From NCBI GenBank assembly GCA_963664635.1, contig OY761542.1, positions 4,526,001 through 4,590,000 of the forward strand: 64,000 nt of DNA, written 5' to 3'. The translations under genes and the position numbers were made by a program. The DNA comes from VXNE01 sp963664635 (GTDB lineage Bacteria; Pseudomonadota; Gammaproteobacteria; Pseudomonadales; Azotimanducaceae). This document shows positions 52,808-61,754 of the stretch, in pieces. Under the pieces are notes generated by a model that worked only from the letters and a program-made list of their open reading frames with translations, did not search any database and was not told the origin of the DNA. Each line of letters starts with the position of its first letter. Positions within the stretch are counted from its first letter, which is position 1.

Positions 52808-53990
52808 GTACCCGCACTTTGCCAGACAGCAACTTCGGAAGGAGAACGTCCCGCATGGCGGCGAGCTTCCGCGATTCGATCATCAACTGGCCGAGTAGAT
52901 CGTAAATCGGACCAATCGCATTGTTTGCTTCGTCAAGAATTTCATTCGGAGGCACGACGACCAGCGTTTCTTGAAGGTGTGCACGCTTGATGTGCCCCAT
53001 CGTGGTTGCCTTGCTTGCCGCGATGGCGCGGAACCACGGCAGATGCTGTCGAATCCAGTGGAAGCAGAACCAGATCGGGAAGTGCGACGACGTGACCTTG
53101 AAAAGGTGTTGATTCAGCGCGCCCTTGCCGCCGAACCAGAACGCGGCTTCGAGAGTACCCGACCACGAGAACAACAGATCACCATCGCCGATCACATATC
53201 GCTCGGGCACATCGCCGTTCGCCCAGGCGGCCCCTTCGGCTGATCCCCTGCGGAGCTCGGCGATCTTGATCACGCGCTGGTCTTCGCCGTCACCGCGAGG
53301 CGGGTACTTCTGAAGTGCCAGTCCGTTCAGGAAGGTCGCGATCGCCGTGATCGTCTTCACCTCCCAACCCTCCGGCACGGGGCCGATCTCGGAATCGACG
53401 AACCGGGTGGGCAGGGTATCGAAGATCGCTTGGGGCATGGAGGGAAAGGAGGCCGCGCCAGCAGCCTTGGCCTTCACCGGCTCGAAGTCTATGAACCGGG
53501 CCCGGAAGATCGTGCGCGCCAGCCGGTCCAGTGCCCGCGCCGTCCGCCGGTTCTGCTCGATCTTGTCGTCCAGCGCGCCGAGAATGCCAGCGATGGCGCG
53601 TTGCTCGTCAGGTTCGGGAACGACAATCTCGCGCGGATACACCGCCGCACGAGTGGTTGACGGGATCGGCGAACCGTCGTCGATTTTGCCGAGTTGATGA
53701 TGAATGATCGCGTAGAACAGCCACCGCATATCAAGATCCGTCTTGGGAATCACGTAGTACGCGGTATCAATCACAAAGAACGGGTCGGAGGAAAAGTGAG
53801 CGCCTCGATACGCCCCCTTCCGACCCAAGATCACGCCGGGACCATCCGCAATCGGTTTGTCCGTCCAACCGATCGGGCCGTTGGTGCCAAATACGCGAAA
53901 ATGCCCAGCAGCGTCGGAGTAGTCCCGCAGACTCTTTCCATACTCAAGCGAGATTTCCTCACCCCACGTAGATCGACGCCATTCATTCAT
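52776..53990 (-). CDS. hsdS: Type I R-M specificity subunit HsdS
   Basis: A 404-residue protein with two target-recognition domains, each followed by a conserved helix. TRD1 covers about 1-140 and ends in the helix PDEQRAIAGILGALDDKIEQNRRTARALDRLARTIF. TRD2 covers about 200-355 (starting PVPEGWEVKTITAIATFLNG) and ends with the helix LDEANNAIGPIYDLLGQLMIESRKLAAMRDVLLPKLLSGK. The two helices pair to space the half-sites of a bipartite target, which cannot be predicted by eye. Start ATG overlaps hsdM by 8 bases. Confidence 0.93.
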   Translation of the reverse strand: MNEWRRSTWGEEISLEYGKSLRDYSDAAGHFRVFGTNGPIGWTDKPIADGPGVILGRKGAYRGAHFSSDPFFVIDTAYYVIPKTDLDMRWLFYAIIHHQLGKIDDGSPIPSTTRAAVYPREIVVPEPDEQRAIAGILGALDDKIEQNRRTARALDRLARTIFRARFIDFEPVKAKAAGAASFPSMPQAIFDTLPTRFVDSEIGPVPEGWEVKTITAIATFLNGLALQKYPPRGDGEDQRVIKIAELRRGSAEGAAWANGDVPERYVIGDGDLLFSWSGTLEAAFWFGGKGALNQHLFKVTSSHFPIWFCFHWIRQHLPWFRAIAASKATTMGHIKRAHLQETLVVVPPNEILDEANNAIGPIYDLLGQLMIESRKLAAMRDVLLPKLLSGKVRVRVDGGAEVES

Positions 53991-55665
53991 CCGGGTTGAC
54001 CTCTCTTAGTCGATCCCGCACTACCGCCATCAATCGCGTGTCCTCTCCAAAGCACGCATCCAACTCCGCCAGCAGGCGCGGGTACTTCTCCGCGAACGGT
54101 TCGCCATCGTCCTCGACTTCCTCCACGCCGACATAGCGCCCGGGGGTAAGCACGAAGTCGTGCTTACCGATGCGCGCGATCATCTCGGCTTTGCAGAAGC
54201 CGGGGATGTCGCAGTAGGCCCATTCGCCGTCCCGCGCGTCATCCCACCAGTCTGGCGCAGGCTCGCCGCGCCACTGTCGGAAGGCGTAAACGATGCGGCC
54301 GAGGTCGGAATCGGCGTTCGGGTCACCCATGCCGTCGGCCAGCATGCTTTCGCCATCGTCGCCGCCGGTGAGCACGCGCAGCGTGCGGGTTTGCATCGTG
54401 CCGAGCTTCCGGGCGTCGATGAAGAGCGTCTCGCCCTTGCGGTCACGCCCACCGTGCCTGAGGTTCCTGCCGCTCTTGTCGCGGGTGAGGAACCAGAGGC
54501 AGGCGGGGATGCCGGTCGTGAGGAAGAGCTGCGCCGGCAGCGCGACGATGCAGTCCACCAGATCGGTCTCGACGATGCGCCGGCGGATTTCACCCTCGCC
54601 GCCGGAGCCGCTGGAGAGCGAACCATTGGCCATGACGAAGCCGGCGACTCCGCCACCGTGGCCATTAGGCGGAGCCAAGTGGTGGATGAAGTGTTGGATC
54701 CAAGCGTAGTTGGCATTGCCGACGGGCGGCGTACCGTGGCGCCAGCGCACGTCGTCGGCCAGCAGCTTGCCCGACCAGTCCGAGATGTTGAACGGCGGAT
54801 TGGCGAGGATGTAGTCGGCCTTGAGGTCGGGATGCAGGTTGCGCAAGAAGCTGTCGGCGGGCTGAGAGCCAAGGTTGGCCTCGATGCCGCGGATAGCCAG
54901 ATTCATGTGTGCCAGGCGCCAAGTGGTAGGATTGGACTCTTGGCCGAAGATCGAGATATCGGTCTTCTGTCCGCCGTGGGCTTCCACGAAGCGCTCGGAC
55001 TGCACGAACATGCCGGCCGAACCGCAGCACGGGTCGAATACGCGGCCCTCGTACGGCTCCAGCATCTCGACCAGCAGTCGCACGATACAGCGTGGCGTGA
55101 AAAACTCGCCGCCGAGCTTGCCCTCGGCCTGGGCGAACTTGCCAAGGAAGTACTCGTAGACGCGCCCGAGCGTATCGCGGGCTTTCGCGCGGTCGTCCTT
55201 GAAACCGATATCGGCGATCAGGTCGATCAGCCCTTTCATCTTCTCCGGCGCGATGCCGCGGCGGGCGTAATCGCGCGGCAGCTTGCCCTTGAGGTTCGGG
55301 TTGTCGCGCTCGACGGCGAGGATGGCGTCGTCGATCAGCGTGGCGATGTCCGGCTGGACGGCCCGGTTCTGGAGGTTCTGCCAACGTGCATCGGGCGGCA
55401 CCCAGAAGGTGCGTTCGGCGGTGTACTCGTCGCGGCTCTCCAGCAGGCTTTCGATCTGAGGCGCGCTGATGCCCTCGGCTTCCAGTTCGCCCTTGAGCTC
55501 GCGGCGCCGTGCCTCGAAGGAGTCGGAAATGTACTTCAGGAAGAGCAGGCCAAGGACTACATGTTTGTACTCGGCGGCGTCGATCTGACCGCGCAAAGTG
55601 TCGGCCGACTTCCAGAGGATTTCGGCGTAGCCGAAGTCCGTTGTCATTACGTCATCGTTCGTCAT
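53983..55665 (-). CDS. hsdM: Type I R-M adenine methyltransferase HsdM
   Basis: A 560-residue N6-adenine methyltransferase. The N-terminal helical domain (LWKSADTLRGQIDAAEYKHVVLGLLFLKYISDSFEARR) precedes a SAM-binding domain with motif I VFDPCCGSAGMFVQS and catalytic motif IV ILANPPFNISDW. Two copies with HsdS form the methylase; HsdR adds restriction. This is the first gene of the operon, and there are 105 bases to the neighbouring molybdenum enzyme. The sequence is intact and should be functional. Confidence 0.95.
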   Translation of the reverse strand: MTNDDVMTTDFGYAEILWKSADTLRGQIDAAEYKHVVLGLLFLKYISDSFEARRRELKGELEAEGISAPQIESLLESRDEYTAERTFWVPPDARWQNLQNRAVQPDIATLIDDAILAVERDNPNLKGKLPRDYARRGIAPEKMKGLIDLIADIGFKDDRAKARDTLGRVYEYFLGKFAQAEGKLGGEFFTPRCIVRLLVEMLEPYEGRVFDPCCGSAGMFVQSERFVEAHGGQKTDISIFGQESNPTTWRLAHMNLAIRGIEANLGSQPADSFLRNLHPDLKADYILANPPFNISDWSGKLLADDVRWRHGTPPVGNANYAWIQHFIHHLAPPNGHGGGVAGFVMANGSLSSGSGGEGEIRRRIVETDLVDCIVALPAQLFLTTGIPACLWFLTRDKSGRNLRHGGRDRKGETLFIDARKLGTMQTRTLRVLTGGDDGESMLADGMGDPNADSDLGRIVYAFRQWRGEPAPDWWDDARDGEWAYCDIPGFCKAEMIARIGKHDFVLTPGRYVGVEEVEDDGEPFAEKYPRLLAELDACFGEDTRLMAVVRDRLREVNPDE

Positions 55666-55770
55666 TGCCGCCTATCAACCCTCCATTGTGTGACCCCAGG
55701 CGCCAACCGTCCGTCCACGTCCCGCAGAACTCGCTACATGTGCGCTAGAAATCACTGGCGTCAGCGGCCC

Positions 55771-57960
55771 CTACGCGGTCTCGGGCCGCAGGGGGAGCGA
55801 TCGGAGCCGCCGGCCCGTCGCCGCGTGGACGGCGTTGGCCACCGCGGGCGCGATCGGGGGAACGCCCGGTTCGCCGACGCCCGACGGATGCTCCCTGCTC
55901 TCCACCATGACTACCTCGACCGCGGGCGCTTCGTTCATGCGCAGGATCGGGTAGTCGTGGAAGTTGCTCTCGCGGATCGCGCCGTTCTCCACTTCGAGAT
56001 TGCCGTGCAGCGCCGCCGTAAGACCGTACATGACGGACCCCTCCATCTGCGCCCGGACCACGTCGGGATTGATCACCCGGCCGCAATCGACCACGCACAG
56101 GACGTTGTGGACGCGAATGGCGCCGCCCGCGACCGAAACCTCGGCGACCTCGGCGACGAAGGACCCGAACGATCCGTGCGCCGCGAGCCCGAGGGCGCGC
56201 CCCTCCGGGACGCGCATCTCCCGCATGCGGTCGCCCGCGATCCGGATGACGTTGTGCATGCGCGGATTGCTCGCCGTGTTCCGCAGGCGCAGGTCAACGG
56301 CGTCGTCCCCGGCCGCCGCAGCCAGTTCGTCGATCATCGACTCCTTCGCGAACGCCGTGAACGAGTGACCGACGGAGCGCCAGAACGTCAGGGGCAGCCC
56401 GTGGTCCTTGGTGACGTGGGCTATCTCCCGGTTGGGGAGGTCGTAGTCCCCTGCCAGCCCTTCCACGGCCGTAGGTTCCACCAGCCAGCCGCCGAACAGC
56501 CCGTCGACCCTGTCCCCGGCCCAGTCGATCACGCCACCGGACATCCCCGGCAGCAGGCCGGGCAGCATCTGTCGCAGGATCCCCGGCACGATGTTGCCGC
56601 CGACACGTTTCGCCCGCCACGCCGCGATCGTGCCGTCCGCGCCCATCGCCGCCTCGATGCGCATGAGCGATGCGGGACGGTACACACCCGAGCGAATGTC
56701 GTCCTCGCGCGACCAGAGGACCTGCACGGGCTTCCCGGTCGCCTGCGCCGCCTGCGCCGCTTCCACCACGTGGGTCATCGTCGCGCGGCGGCCGAAGGCG
56801 CCCCCGAGATAGGTGTTGTGCGCCACCACCCGCTCCGCGTCCAGGCCCGTGACGCGGGCGACCAGCCCCCGCGCGATGCCGAGCGCCTGCGTTCCGGTCC
56901 ACACCTCGGCTTCGCCGCCACCGATGCGCACGACCGCGTTCATCGGTTCCATCGGCGCATGGGCCAGGTAAGGCGCCCAGTACTCGGCCTCAACGGTACG
57001 GCTCGCGGCAAGGGCTGCCGCGACGTCGCCCTCGCTTTCCGCGGACTCGCCTTCCTCCGCGAGCGCATGCCGATAGTCCGCCTCGATCTGCCGCGAACTC
57101 ACCGTTGCGAGCGGCGGCAGATCCCACTCGACCCGCACCGCCTCGGCCGCCTTCTTGGCCTGCCAGTACTGCTTCGCGACGATCGCGACACCGCTCGCGA
57201 CCTCGACGACGCCGACGACCCCGGGCATCGCGCGGGCCCGGCGGGCATCGAACGAAACCACGGTCCCGCCGATGACGGGCGAGCGCTGCACCACCGCGTG
57301 GTGCATGTCCGGGATGTCCACGTCGATACCGAACACCGCCGTTCCGGTCGCCTTCTCGAGGCTGTCGATGCGCGGCAGTTCCTTGCCGATGTACCGGAAC
57401 TGCGACTCGGACTTCAGGGGCGTGCTCTCGGGCAGCGGCAAGGTCCGCGCCGTCTCGACGAACGCGCCGTAAGGATGCCGTTCGCCCCGCACGAGCACGT
57501 GGCCGTCTTCGGTGGCGATCTCGTGGGCCGGCACGCCCAACTGTTGCGCCGCCGCGAGTACGATGGCCCTGCGCGTGTCCGCGCCCACCTGCCGCAACGG
57601 GAGGAAGTGCCCGCTGGTCGCGTTGCTGGCCCCCGTCGCCTGCACGCCGCCCATGGCCGGATTGCCATACTCCTCGTGCACGCCCGCGAATTCGACGAGG
57701 AGCTTTGCGGGATCCACGTCGAGCTCCTCGCCGACGAGGGTGGCCAACCCCGTCGTCACCCCCTGGCCCATCTCGTCCCGGGGACAGTAGAACCGCATCA
57801 CGTTGTCGGGGCCGATCTGCAGGAAGGCGTTCGGCGCGTAGGCGCCCTCGACGGCCTGCAGCCTGGGCGCCCCGGGACCGCCGCGCATCGAGAACCCGAC
57901 GACCAGGCCGCCGCCGACCACCCCGGCGCCGATCAGGAAGTTGCGTCGCGTCGCCTTCAT
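55771..57960 (-). CDS. Tat-exported molybdenum hydroxylase large subunit (isoquinoline 1-oxidoreductase beta-like)
   Basis: A 729-residue xanthine-oxidase-family large subunit. It begins MKATRRNFLIGAGVVGGGLVVGF, a twin-arginine signal, followed by the molybdopterin-binding domains: CPRDEMGQGVTTGLATLVGEELDVDP, ATGTAVFGIDVDIPDM, GGAFGRRATMTHVVEAA and the catalytic-Glu loop GVGEPGVPPIAPAVANAV. This is the IorB/aldehyde dehydrogenase (periplasmic) layout; the substrate could be an N-heterocycle or an aldehyde. It is coupled by a 4-base overlap to the small [2Fe-2S] subunit upstream. No FAD-subunit gene is nearby, as usual for IorAB types. Confidence 0.9.
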   Translation of the reverse strand: MKATRRNFLIGAGVVGGGLVVGFSMRGGPGAPRLQAVEGAYAPNAFLQIGPDNVMRFYCPRDEMGQGVTTGLATLVGEELDVDPAKLLVEFAGVHEEYGNPAMGGVQATGASNATSGHFLPLRQVGADTRRAIVLAAAQQLGVPAHEIATEDGHVLVRGERHPYGAFVETARTLPLPESTPLKSESQFRYIGKELPRIDSLEKATGTAVFGIDVDIPDMHHAVVQRSPVIGGTVVSFDARRARAMPGVVGVVEVASGVAIVAKQYWQAKKAAEAVRVEWDLPPLATVSSRQIEADYRHALAEEGESAESEGDVAAALAASRTVEAEYWAPYLAHAPMEPMNAVVRIGGGEAEVWTGTQALGIARGLVARVTGLDAERVVAHNTYLGGAFGRRATMTHVVEAAQAAQATGKPVQVLWSREDDIRSGVYRPASLMRIEAAMGADGTIAAWRAKRVGGNIVPGILRQMLPGLLPGMSGGVIDWAGDRVDGLFGGWLVEPTAVEGLAGDYDLPNREIAHVTKDHGLPLTFWRSVGHSFTAFAKESMIDELAAAAGDDAVDLRLRNTASNPRMHNVIRIAGDRMREMRVPEGRALGLAAHGSFGSFVAEVAEVSVAGGAIRVHNVLCVVDCGRVINPDVVRAQMEGSVMYGLTAALHGNLEVENGAIRESNFHDYPILRMNEAPAVEVVMVESREHPSGVGEPGVPPIAPAVANAVHAATGRRLRSLPLRPETA

Positions 57961-58433
57961 GTCACCACCTCCTCCGCCAGGAAATCGTCCGCCACCGCGA
58001 GGATGGCGGCCTTGATGCGCGGGTAGCAGCCGCAGCGGCAGATGTTGCCCGCCATCGCGTCCTCGACTTCCGACTCCGCCGGCCGCGGGTTGCTCGCGAG
58101 CAGGGCCGCCGCCGACATGATCTGGCCCGGCTGGCAATAGCCGCATTGCGGCACGCTCAATGCGACCCACTTCCGCTGCAGCGGATGCGGGTCGTCGGGC
58201 GTGCCGAGACCCTCGATGGTCGTGACGTGCTTGCCCGCCACGGCGTTCAGGGGCAGCGTGCACGTGCGCACGGCCGCGCCGTCGACGTGCATGGTGCAGG
58301 CCCCGCACAGGGCCGCCCCGCACCCGAACTTCGTGCCTTTCAGCTTGAAGGTGTCCCGTACGACCCAGAGCAGGGGCGTTCCGGGATCGTCCTCGGTCCG
58401 CACGACCTGCCCGTTCAGCGTGAATTCGGTCAT
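57957..58433 (-). CDS. Two-[2Fe-2S] small subunit of the molybdenum hydroxylase
   Basis: A 158-residue ferredoxin-like subunit (IorA type). The plant-type cluster ligands are in KFGCGAALCGACTMHVDG plus the following RTCTLPL; the second cluster ligands are in PQCGYCQPGQIMSA and NICRCGCYPRI. It passes electrons from the Mo centre of the partner subunit to a cytochrome or other acceptor. It lacks a signal and probably travels with the Tat-tagged large subunit. The overlap ATGA couples the two genes. Confidence 0.93.
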   Translation of the reverse strand: MTEFTLNGQVVRTEDDPGTPLLWVVRDTFKLKGTKFGCGAALCGACTMHVDGAAVRTCTLPLNAVAGKHVTTIEGLGTPDDPHPLQRKWVALSVPQCGYCQPGQIMSAAALLASNPRPAESEVEDAMAGNICRCGCYPRIKAAILAVADDFLAEEVVT

Positions 58434-58485
58434 GTCCCGTCCCTCCTCTTAAGTTCTTGCGCGATCGCGCACCGCCGTGCCGGCG

Positions 58486-60363
58486 TCAGACCGCCGGCGC
58501 AGCCTCCAGGTCCTCGATGCGTTCCTGGAGTTCCAGCCACTGCGCCTCGGTGTGCGCGAGCCGCTTCCTGATGCGGCCCTCGCGCTTGCGCATCTCGGCG
58601 ATCCGTTCCTTCGTCGCGTGCTCGAACGTCGCGCTGTTCGACAGTACCACCGCCAGTTCTTCCAGCTCCTCCGTGAAGGCGTCCATGTCCCGCTCGAGCC
58701 GTGTCCGCTCGCGCGTCAGGGGGCGCATGGCCTGCCGCCGCTCGGCGGACTCGCGCCGCCGGTCCTTCCGCACATGCTGCGTGGTCCGGGCTTTCGGACC
58801 CTGCCGTATCTCCGCGTAGGCGTCCAGGCCCTGCGGGAAGGGTGCGACCCTTCCGCCGGACACCAGCCACAGCGTGTCCACGCACTGGCGCAGCAGGTGC
58901 CGGTCGTGCGAAACCAGCACGAGGGCGCCATCGTACTCCTGCAATGCGAGCGACAGCGCTTCGCGCATCTCGATGTCGAGGTGGTTGGTGGGTTCGTCGA
59001 GCAGCAGGACGGCAGGCTTTGTACGCGCGATCAGGGCGAGCACGAGGCGGGCTTTCTCGCCCCCGGAGAACGTCGTGAGCGGCCGCTCGACCATCGTACC
59101 GCCGAAACCCCAGCGCCCGAGATAGTCCCGCGCCGCCTGTTCCCGGACCGGTTCGCCCGGCGCTGCATGCAGCGTCTCGAGAGCGGTGCCGTCCAGCCGC
59201 AGCGCTTCCATCTGGTGTTGCGCGAAGTACCCCACGCTGCTGTGACGTCCTCGTGCGAGCGTTCCCCCCGTGGGGTCGATTTCGCCCGCGAGACTCTTCA
59301 GCAGCGTCGTCTTGCCGGCGCCGTTGACCCCGAGGACACCGATACGGTCGCCAGGATAGATACGCAGCGTCAGGTCCTTCAGCACCCTCGTGTCGCCGTA
59401 CCCCAGCGTCGCCTCGTCCAAGGAGAGGATCGGATTCGACACCTGCCTCGGGTTCGGGAAGGCGAAACGGTAGGGCGAGCCCGCGTGCACCGGCGCCACC
59501 CGTTCCATGCGCTCGAGGGCCTTCAGCCGACTCTGGGCCTGGCGGGCCTTCGAGGCCTTGGCCCGGAAGCGGTCGACGAACGCCTGAATCCGCCGAATCT
59601 CGCCCTGTTGCCTCGCATACTGCGATGCCTGCAGCCGTAGCGTCTCGGCCCGCTGGCGCTCGAAGGAGGAGTACCCGCCGCCGTACAGGGTCGTCCCGCC
59701 GTCCGCGACGTGCACGATCTCGTCACACACGGCGTCGAGGAAATCCCGGTCGTGGGAGATGACGAGGAGGGTCCCCTGGTAGCGCCGCAGCCACGTCTCC
59801 AGCCACAGCGCCGCGTCGAGATCGAGATGGTTCGTCGGCTCGTCGAGCAGCAGCAGGTCCGATGGTGACATCAGCGTCCGCGCCAGGTTGAGCCGGATGC
59901 GCCAGCCACCCGAGAAATCGCGGTGCGGCTTGTCGAAGTCCTCGCCCCGGAAGCCGAGCCCGTGCAGTATCTCGCCGGCGCGCGCCTCGGCGTCGTAGCC
60001 GCCGGCGTCATCGAACGCGACATGTGCCCGGGCGAGCGCCTCGTCGTCGCCCGCCCGCTCGGCTTGCGCGATGCGCGCCTCGGCCGCGCGCACCGGGCGG
60101 TCGCCGTCGAGGGCGAAGTCGAGCGCGGCGCGCGGGCTCGGTTCGACCGCCTGTTCCAGCCAGGCAAGACGCCAGGCGCGGGGTCGCAGAACCTCCCCTT
60201 CCTCCGGCAGCAGGCGCCCGCGGACCAGTTCGAACAGCGTGGTCTTGCCGGCGCCGTTGCGGCCCACGACACCGACGGTGTGTCCCGCGTGCACGGTGAG
60301 ATCGGCCCCGTCGAAGACCGTCTTCTCGCCGCGCTTCAGGCTGACGTCGATGAGTTGGAGCAT
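58486..60363 (-). CDS. ABC-F ATPase (YheS/Uup-like)
   Basis: A 625-residue soluble protein with two ABC cassettes. The first has GRNGAGKTTLFELV, signature FSGGWRIRLNLAR and LLLLDEPTNHLDL; the second has GVNGAGKTTLLKSL, FSGGEKARLVLAL and VLLLDEPTNHLDIEMREAL. Between them lies the P-site-tRNA interaction linker (QQGEIRRIQAFVDRFRAKASKARQAQSRLKALERM). A C-terminal coiled coil (near 530-620) follows. ABC-F proteins act on the ribosome to relieve stalling; the linker and tail are closest to YheS. Start ATG 60363 is favoured because the first strand follows directly. Confidence 0.92.
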   Translation of the reverse strand: MLQLIDVSLKRGEKTVFDGADLTVHAGHTVGVVGRNGAGKTTLFELVRGRLLPEEGEVLRPRAWRLAWLEQAVEPSPRAALDFALDGDRPVRAAEARIAQAERAGDDEALARAHVAFDDAGGYDAEARAGEILHGLGFRGEDFDKPHRDFSGGWRIRLNLARTLMSPSDLLLLDEPTNHLDLDAALWLETWLRRYQGTLLVISHDRDFLDAVCDEIVHVADGGTTLYGGGYSSFERQRAETLRLQASQYARQQGEIRRIQAFVDRFRAKASKARQAQSRLKALERMERVAPVHAGSPYRFAFPNPRQVSNPILSLDEATLGYGDTRVLKDLTLRIYPGDRIGVLGVNGAGKTTLLKSLAGEIDPTGGTLARGRHSSVGYFAQHQMEALRLDGTALETLHAAPGEPVREQAARDYLGRWGFGGTMVERPLTTFSGGEKARLVLALIARTKPAVLLLDEPTNHLDIEMREALSLALQEYDGALVLVSHDRHLLRQCVDTLWLVSGGRVAPFPQGLDAYAEIRQGPKARTTQHVRKDRRRESAERRQAMRPLTRERTRLERDMDAFTEELEELAVVLSNSATFEHATKERIAEMRKREGRIRKRLAHTEAQWLELQERIEDLEAAPAV

Positions 60364-60565
60364 GGTGCGCGGCTTGCCGGGACACGGAATGGGTCGGGCG
60401 GCGCTACCGTGCGCCGGGCCAACTGCGGATTCTAGCCCGGATATCTCCGCGTGCACCCGCAACGTCTACGCACTCTCCCGGAGTCGGAGCCCGCACACCC
60501 GGTGGCCGTCCGCCCGACCCTCGGTCTAAAATGCGCGTTCGCAACCCACCCATTCGAGGCGCGAG

Positions 60566-60922
60566 ATGAGCCAGGAAACGATCGACGCGATCAAGGGGCA
60601 GATCGAAGACAATCCCATCCTCCTCTACATGAAGGGCTCGCCCCAGGCGCCGCAATGCGGCTTCTCCGCCCAGACGGTCCAATGCCTCATGGCGTGCGGC
60701 GAGCGATTCGCCTACGTCGACGTGTTGAGCAACCCCGCGATCCGGTCCACCCTGCCCGAGTACGCGAACTGGCCGACGTTCCCCCAGTTGTACGTGGACG
60801 GCGAGCTGGTCGGCGGCTGTGACATCGTCACCGAGATGTACCAGTCGGGCGAACTCGAGCCCCTGATCAAGGACGCGGCCGCCAAGTCCGAGGACGAGTC
60901 CGCGGAGAGTTCGGAGGCTTAA
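60566..60922 (+). CDS. grxD: Grx4-type monothiol glutaredoxin
   Basis: A 118-residue CGFS-type glutaredoxin that carries and delivers [2Fe-2S] clusters with BolA and glutathione. The start QETIDAIKGQIEDNPILLYMKGSPQAPQCGFSAQTVQ contains the CGFS site; the WPTFPQLYVDGELVGGCDIVTEMYQSGEL segment provides glutathione contacts. The C-terminal tail is acidic (EDESAESSEA). A TAAAAT box lies at 60527-60532. Its stop overlaps the convergent rnt stop by 4 bases (TTAA). Confidence 0.95.
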   Translation: MSQETIDAIKGQIEDNPILLYMKGSPQAPQCGFSAQTVQCLMACGERFAYVDVLSNPAIRSTLPEYANWPTFPQLYVDGELVGGCDIVTEMYQSGELEPLIKDAAAKSEDESAESSEA

Positions 60923-61560
60923 CGCGACCGGGCGCCGCTTCCGGTCGCGCCCGCCAGGCCCGCGGGGGCCGATGCGTCCCAGGTGTTGACGATCGAGCAG
61001 AACAGCCGCGCGGTCGCTTCGGCGTCGTAACCCGCACTGTGCGCCCGGCTTTCCTCGAAGCCCAGGCCGGCGCGCGCGCAAGCCTCGCTCAGGACGGTAT
61101 GCCCGTACGCGAGCGCGGCCAGCGACGCCGTATCGAGGACGGTGAACGGGTGGAAGGGATTGCGGCCGACGCCGTTGCGGGCGGCGGCCGCCAGCAGGAA
61201 CCCGTGGTCGAAGTGCGCGTTGTGCGCCGTCAGCACGGCGCGCTGGCACGCGTTCTGCCGCACCACCCCCCGCACGAAGCGGAACATCTCGCGAATGGCC
61301 TGCGCCTCGGGCAGGGCCCCGCGATCCGCATCGCCGAGGTCGATGCCGGTCAACTGCAGCGATGCGGCCTCGACGCGGGTGTCGGGATGCGGCTCGACGT
61401 TCCACGTTTGCTGCGCGTCGATGCCCAGGCTGCCGTCCGACCATGCGAGACTCACCGCGGCGATCTGGAGGATGGCGTGCACGTCCTTGTCGAACCCGCC
61501 GGTCTCGAGGTCGACCACCACCGGCGCGAAGCCGCGAAAACGGGCTTTCATCTGACTCAT
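60919..61560 (-). CDS. rnt: Ribonuclease T
   Basis: A 213-residue DEDDh exoribonuclease that trims tRNA 3' ends and stable RNAs. Exo I is VVVDLETGGFD, Exo II lies in TAHNAHFDHGFL, and Exo III is HSAGYDAEATARLF with the catalytic His and Asp. The start RFRGFAPVVVDLETGGF is characteristic of RNase T. Tail overlap with grxD is only four bases; the grxD-rnt neighbourhood is conserved in many gammaproteobacteria. Confidence 0.94.
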   Translation of the reverse strand: MSQMKARFRGFAPVVVDLETGGFDKDVHAILQIAAVSLAWSDGSLGIDAQQTWNVEPHPDTRVEAASLQLTGIDLGDADRGALPEAQAIREMFRFVRGVVRQNACQRAVLTAHNAHFDHGFLLAAAARNGVGRNPFHPFTVLDTASLAALAYGHTVLSEACARAGLGFEESRAHSAGYDAEATARLFCSIVNTWDASAPAGLAGATGSGARSR

Positions 61561-61754
61561 CGCGCCCCCCTTCCATCCCCCCTGGCCGATGGGTCGTCTC
61601 GCTCTCGCGAACGATGGCTTCGGTAGCGCTAAGGTAACACGGCCCGTGCCCCTTCCCGCGCCGCCGCGGCCGGTGCCGCGCCCGGAAGCGGGCCGCCCGG
61701 GGACGCGTCCCCGCGGCCCTGCTGTACCATTACGCGTTTTCCCCGGGGCGAAGC

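Noticed and set aside
54160..58026. Open frame of 1288 codons on the plus strand
   Set aside because: It lies wholly antisense to hsdM and the molybdenum hydroxylase pair, has no family similarity, and crosses a gene boundary. Long antisense frames are expected at this G+C content.
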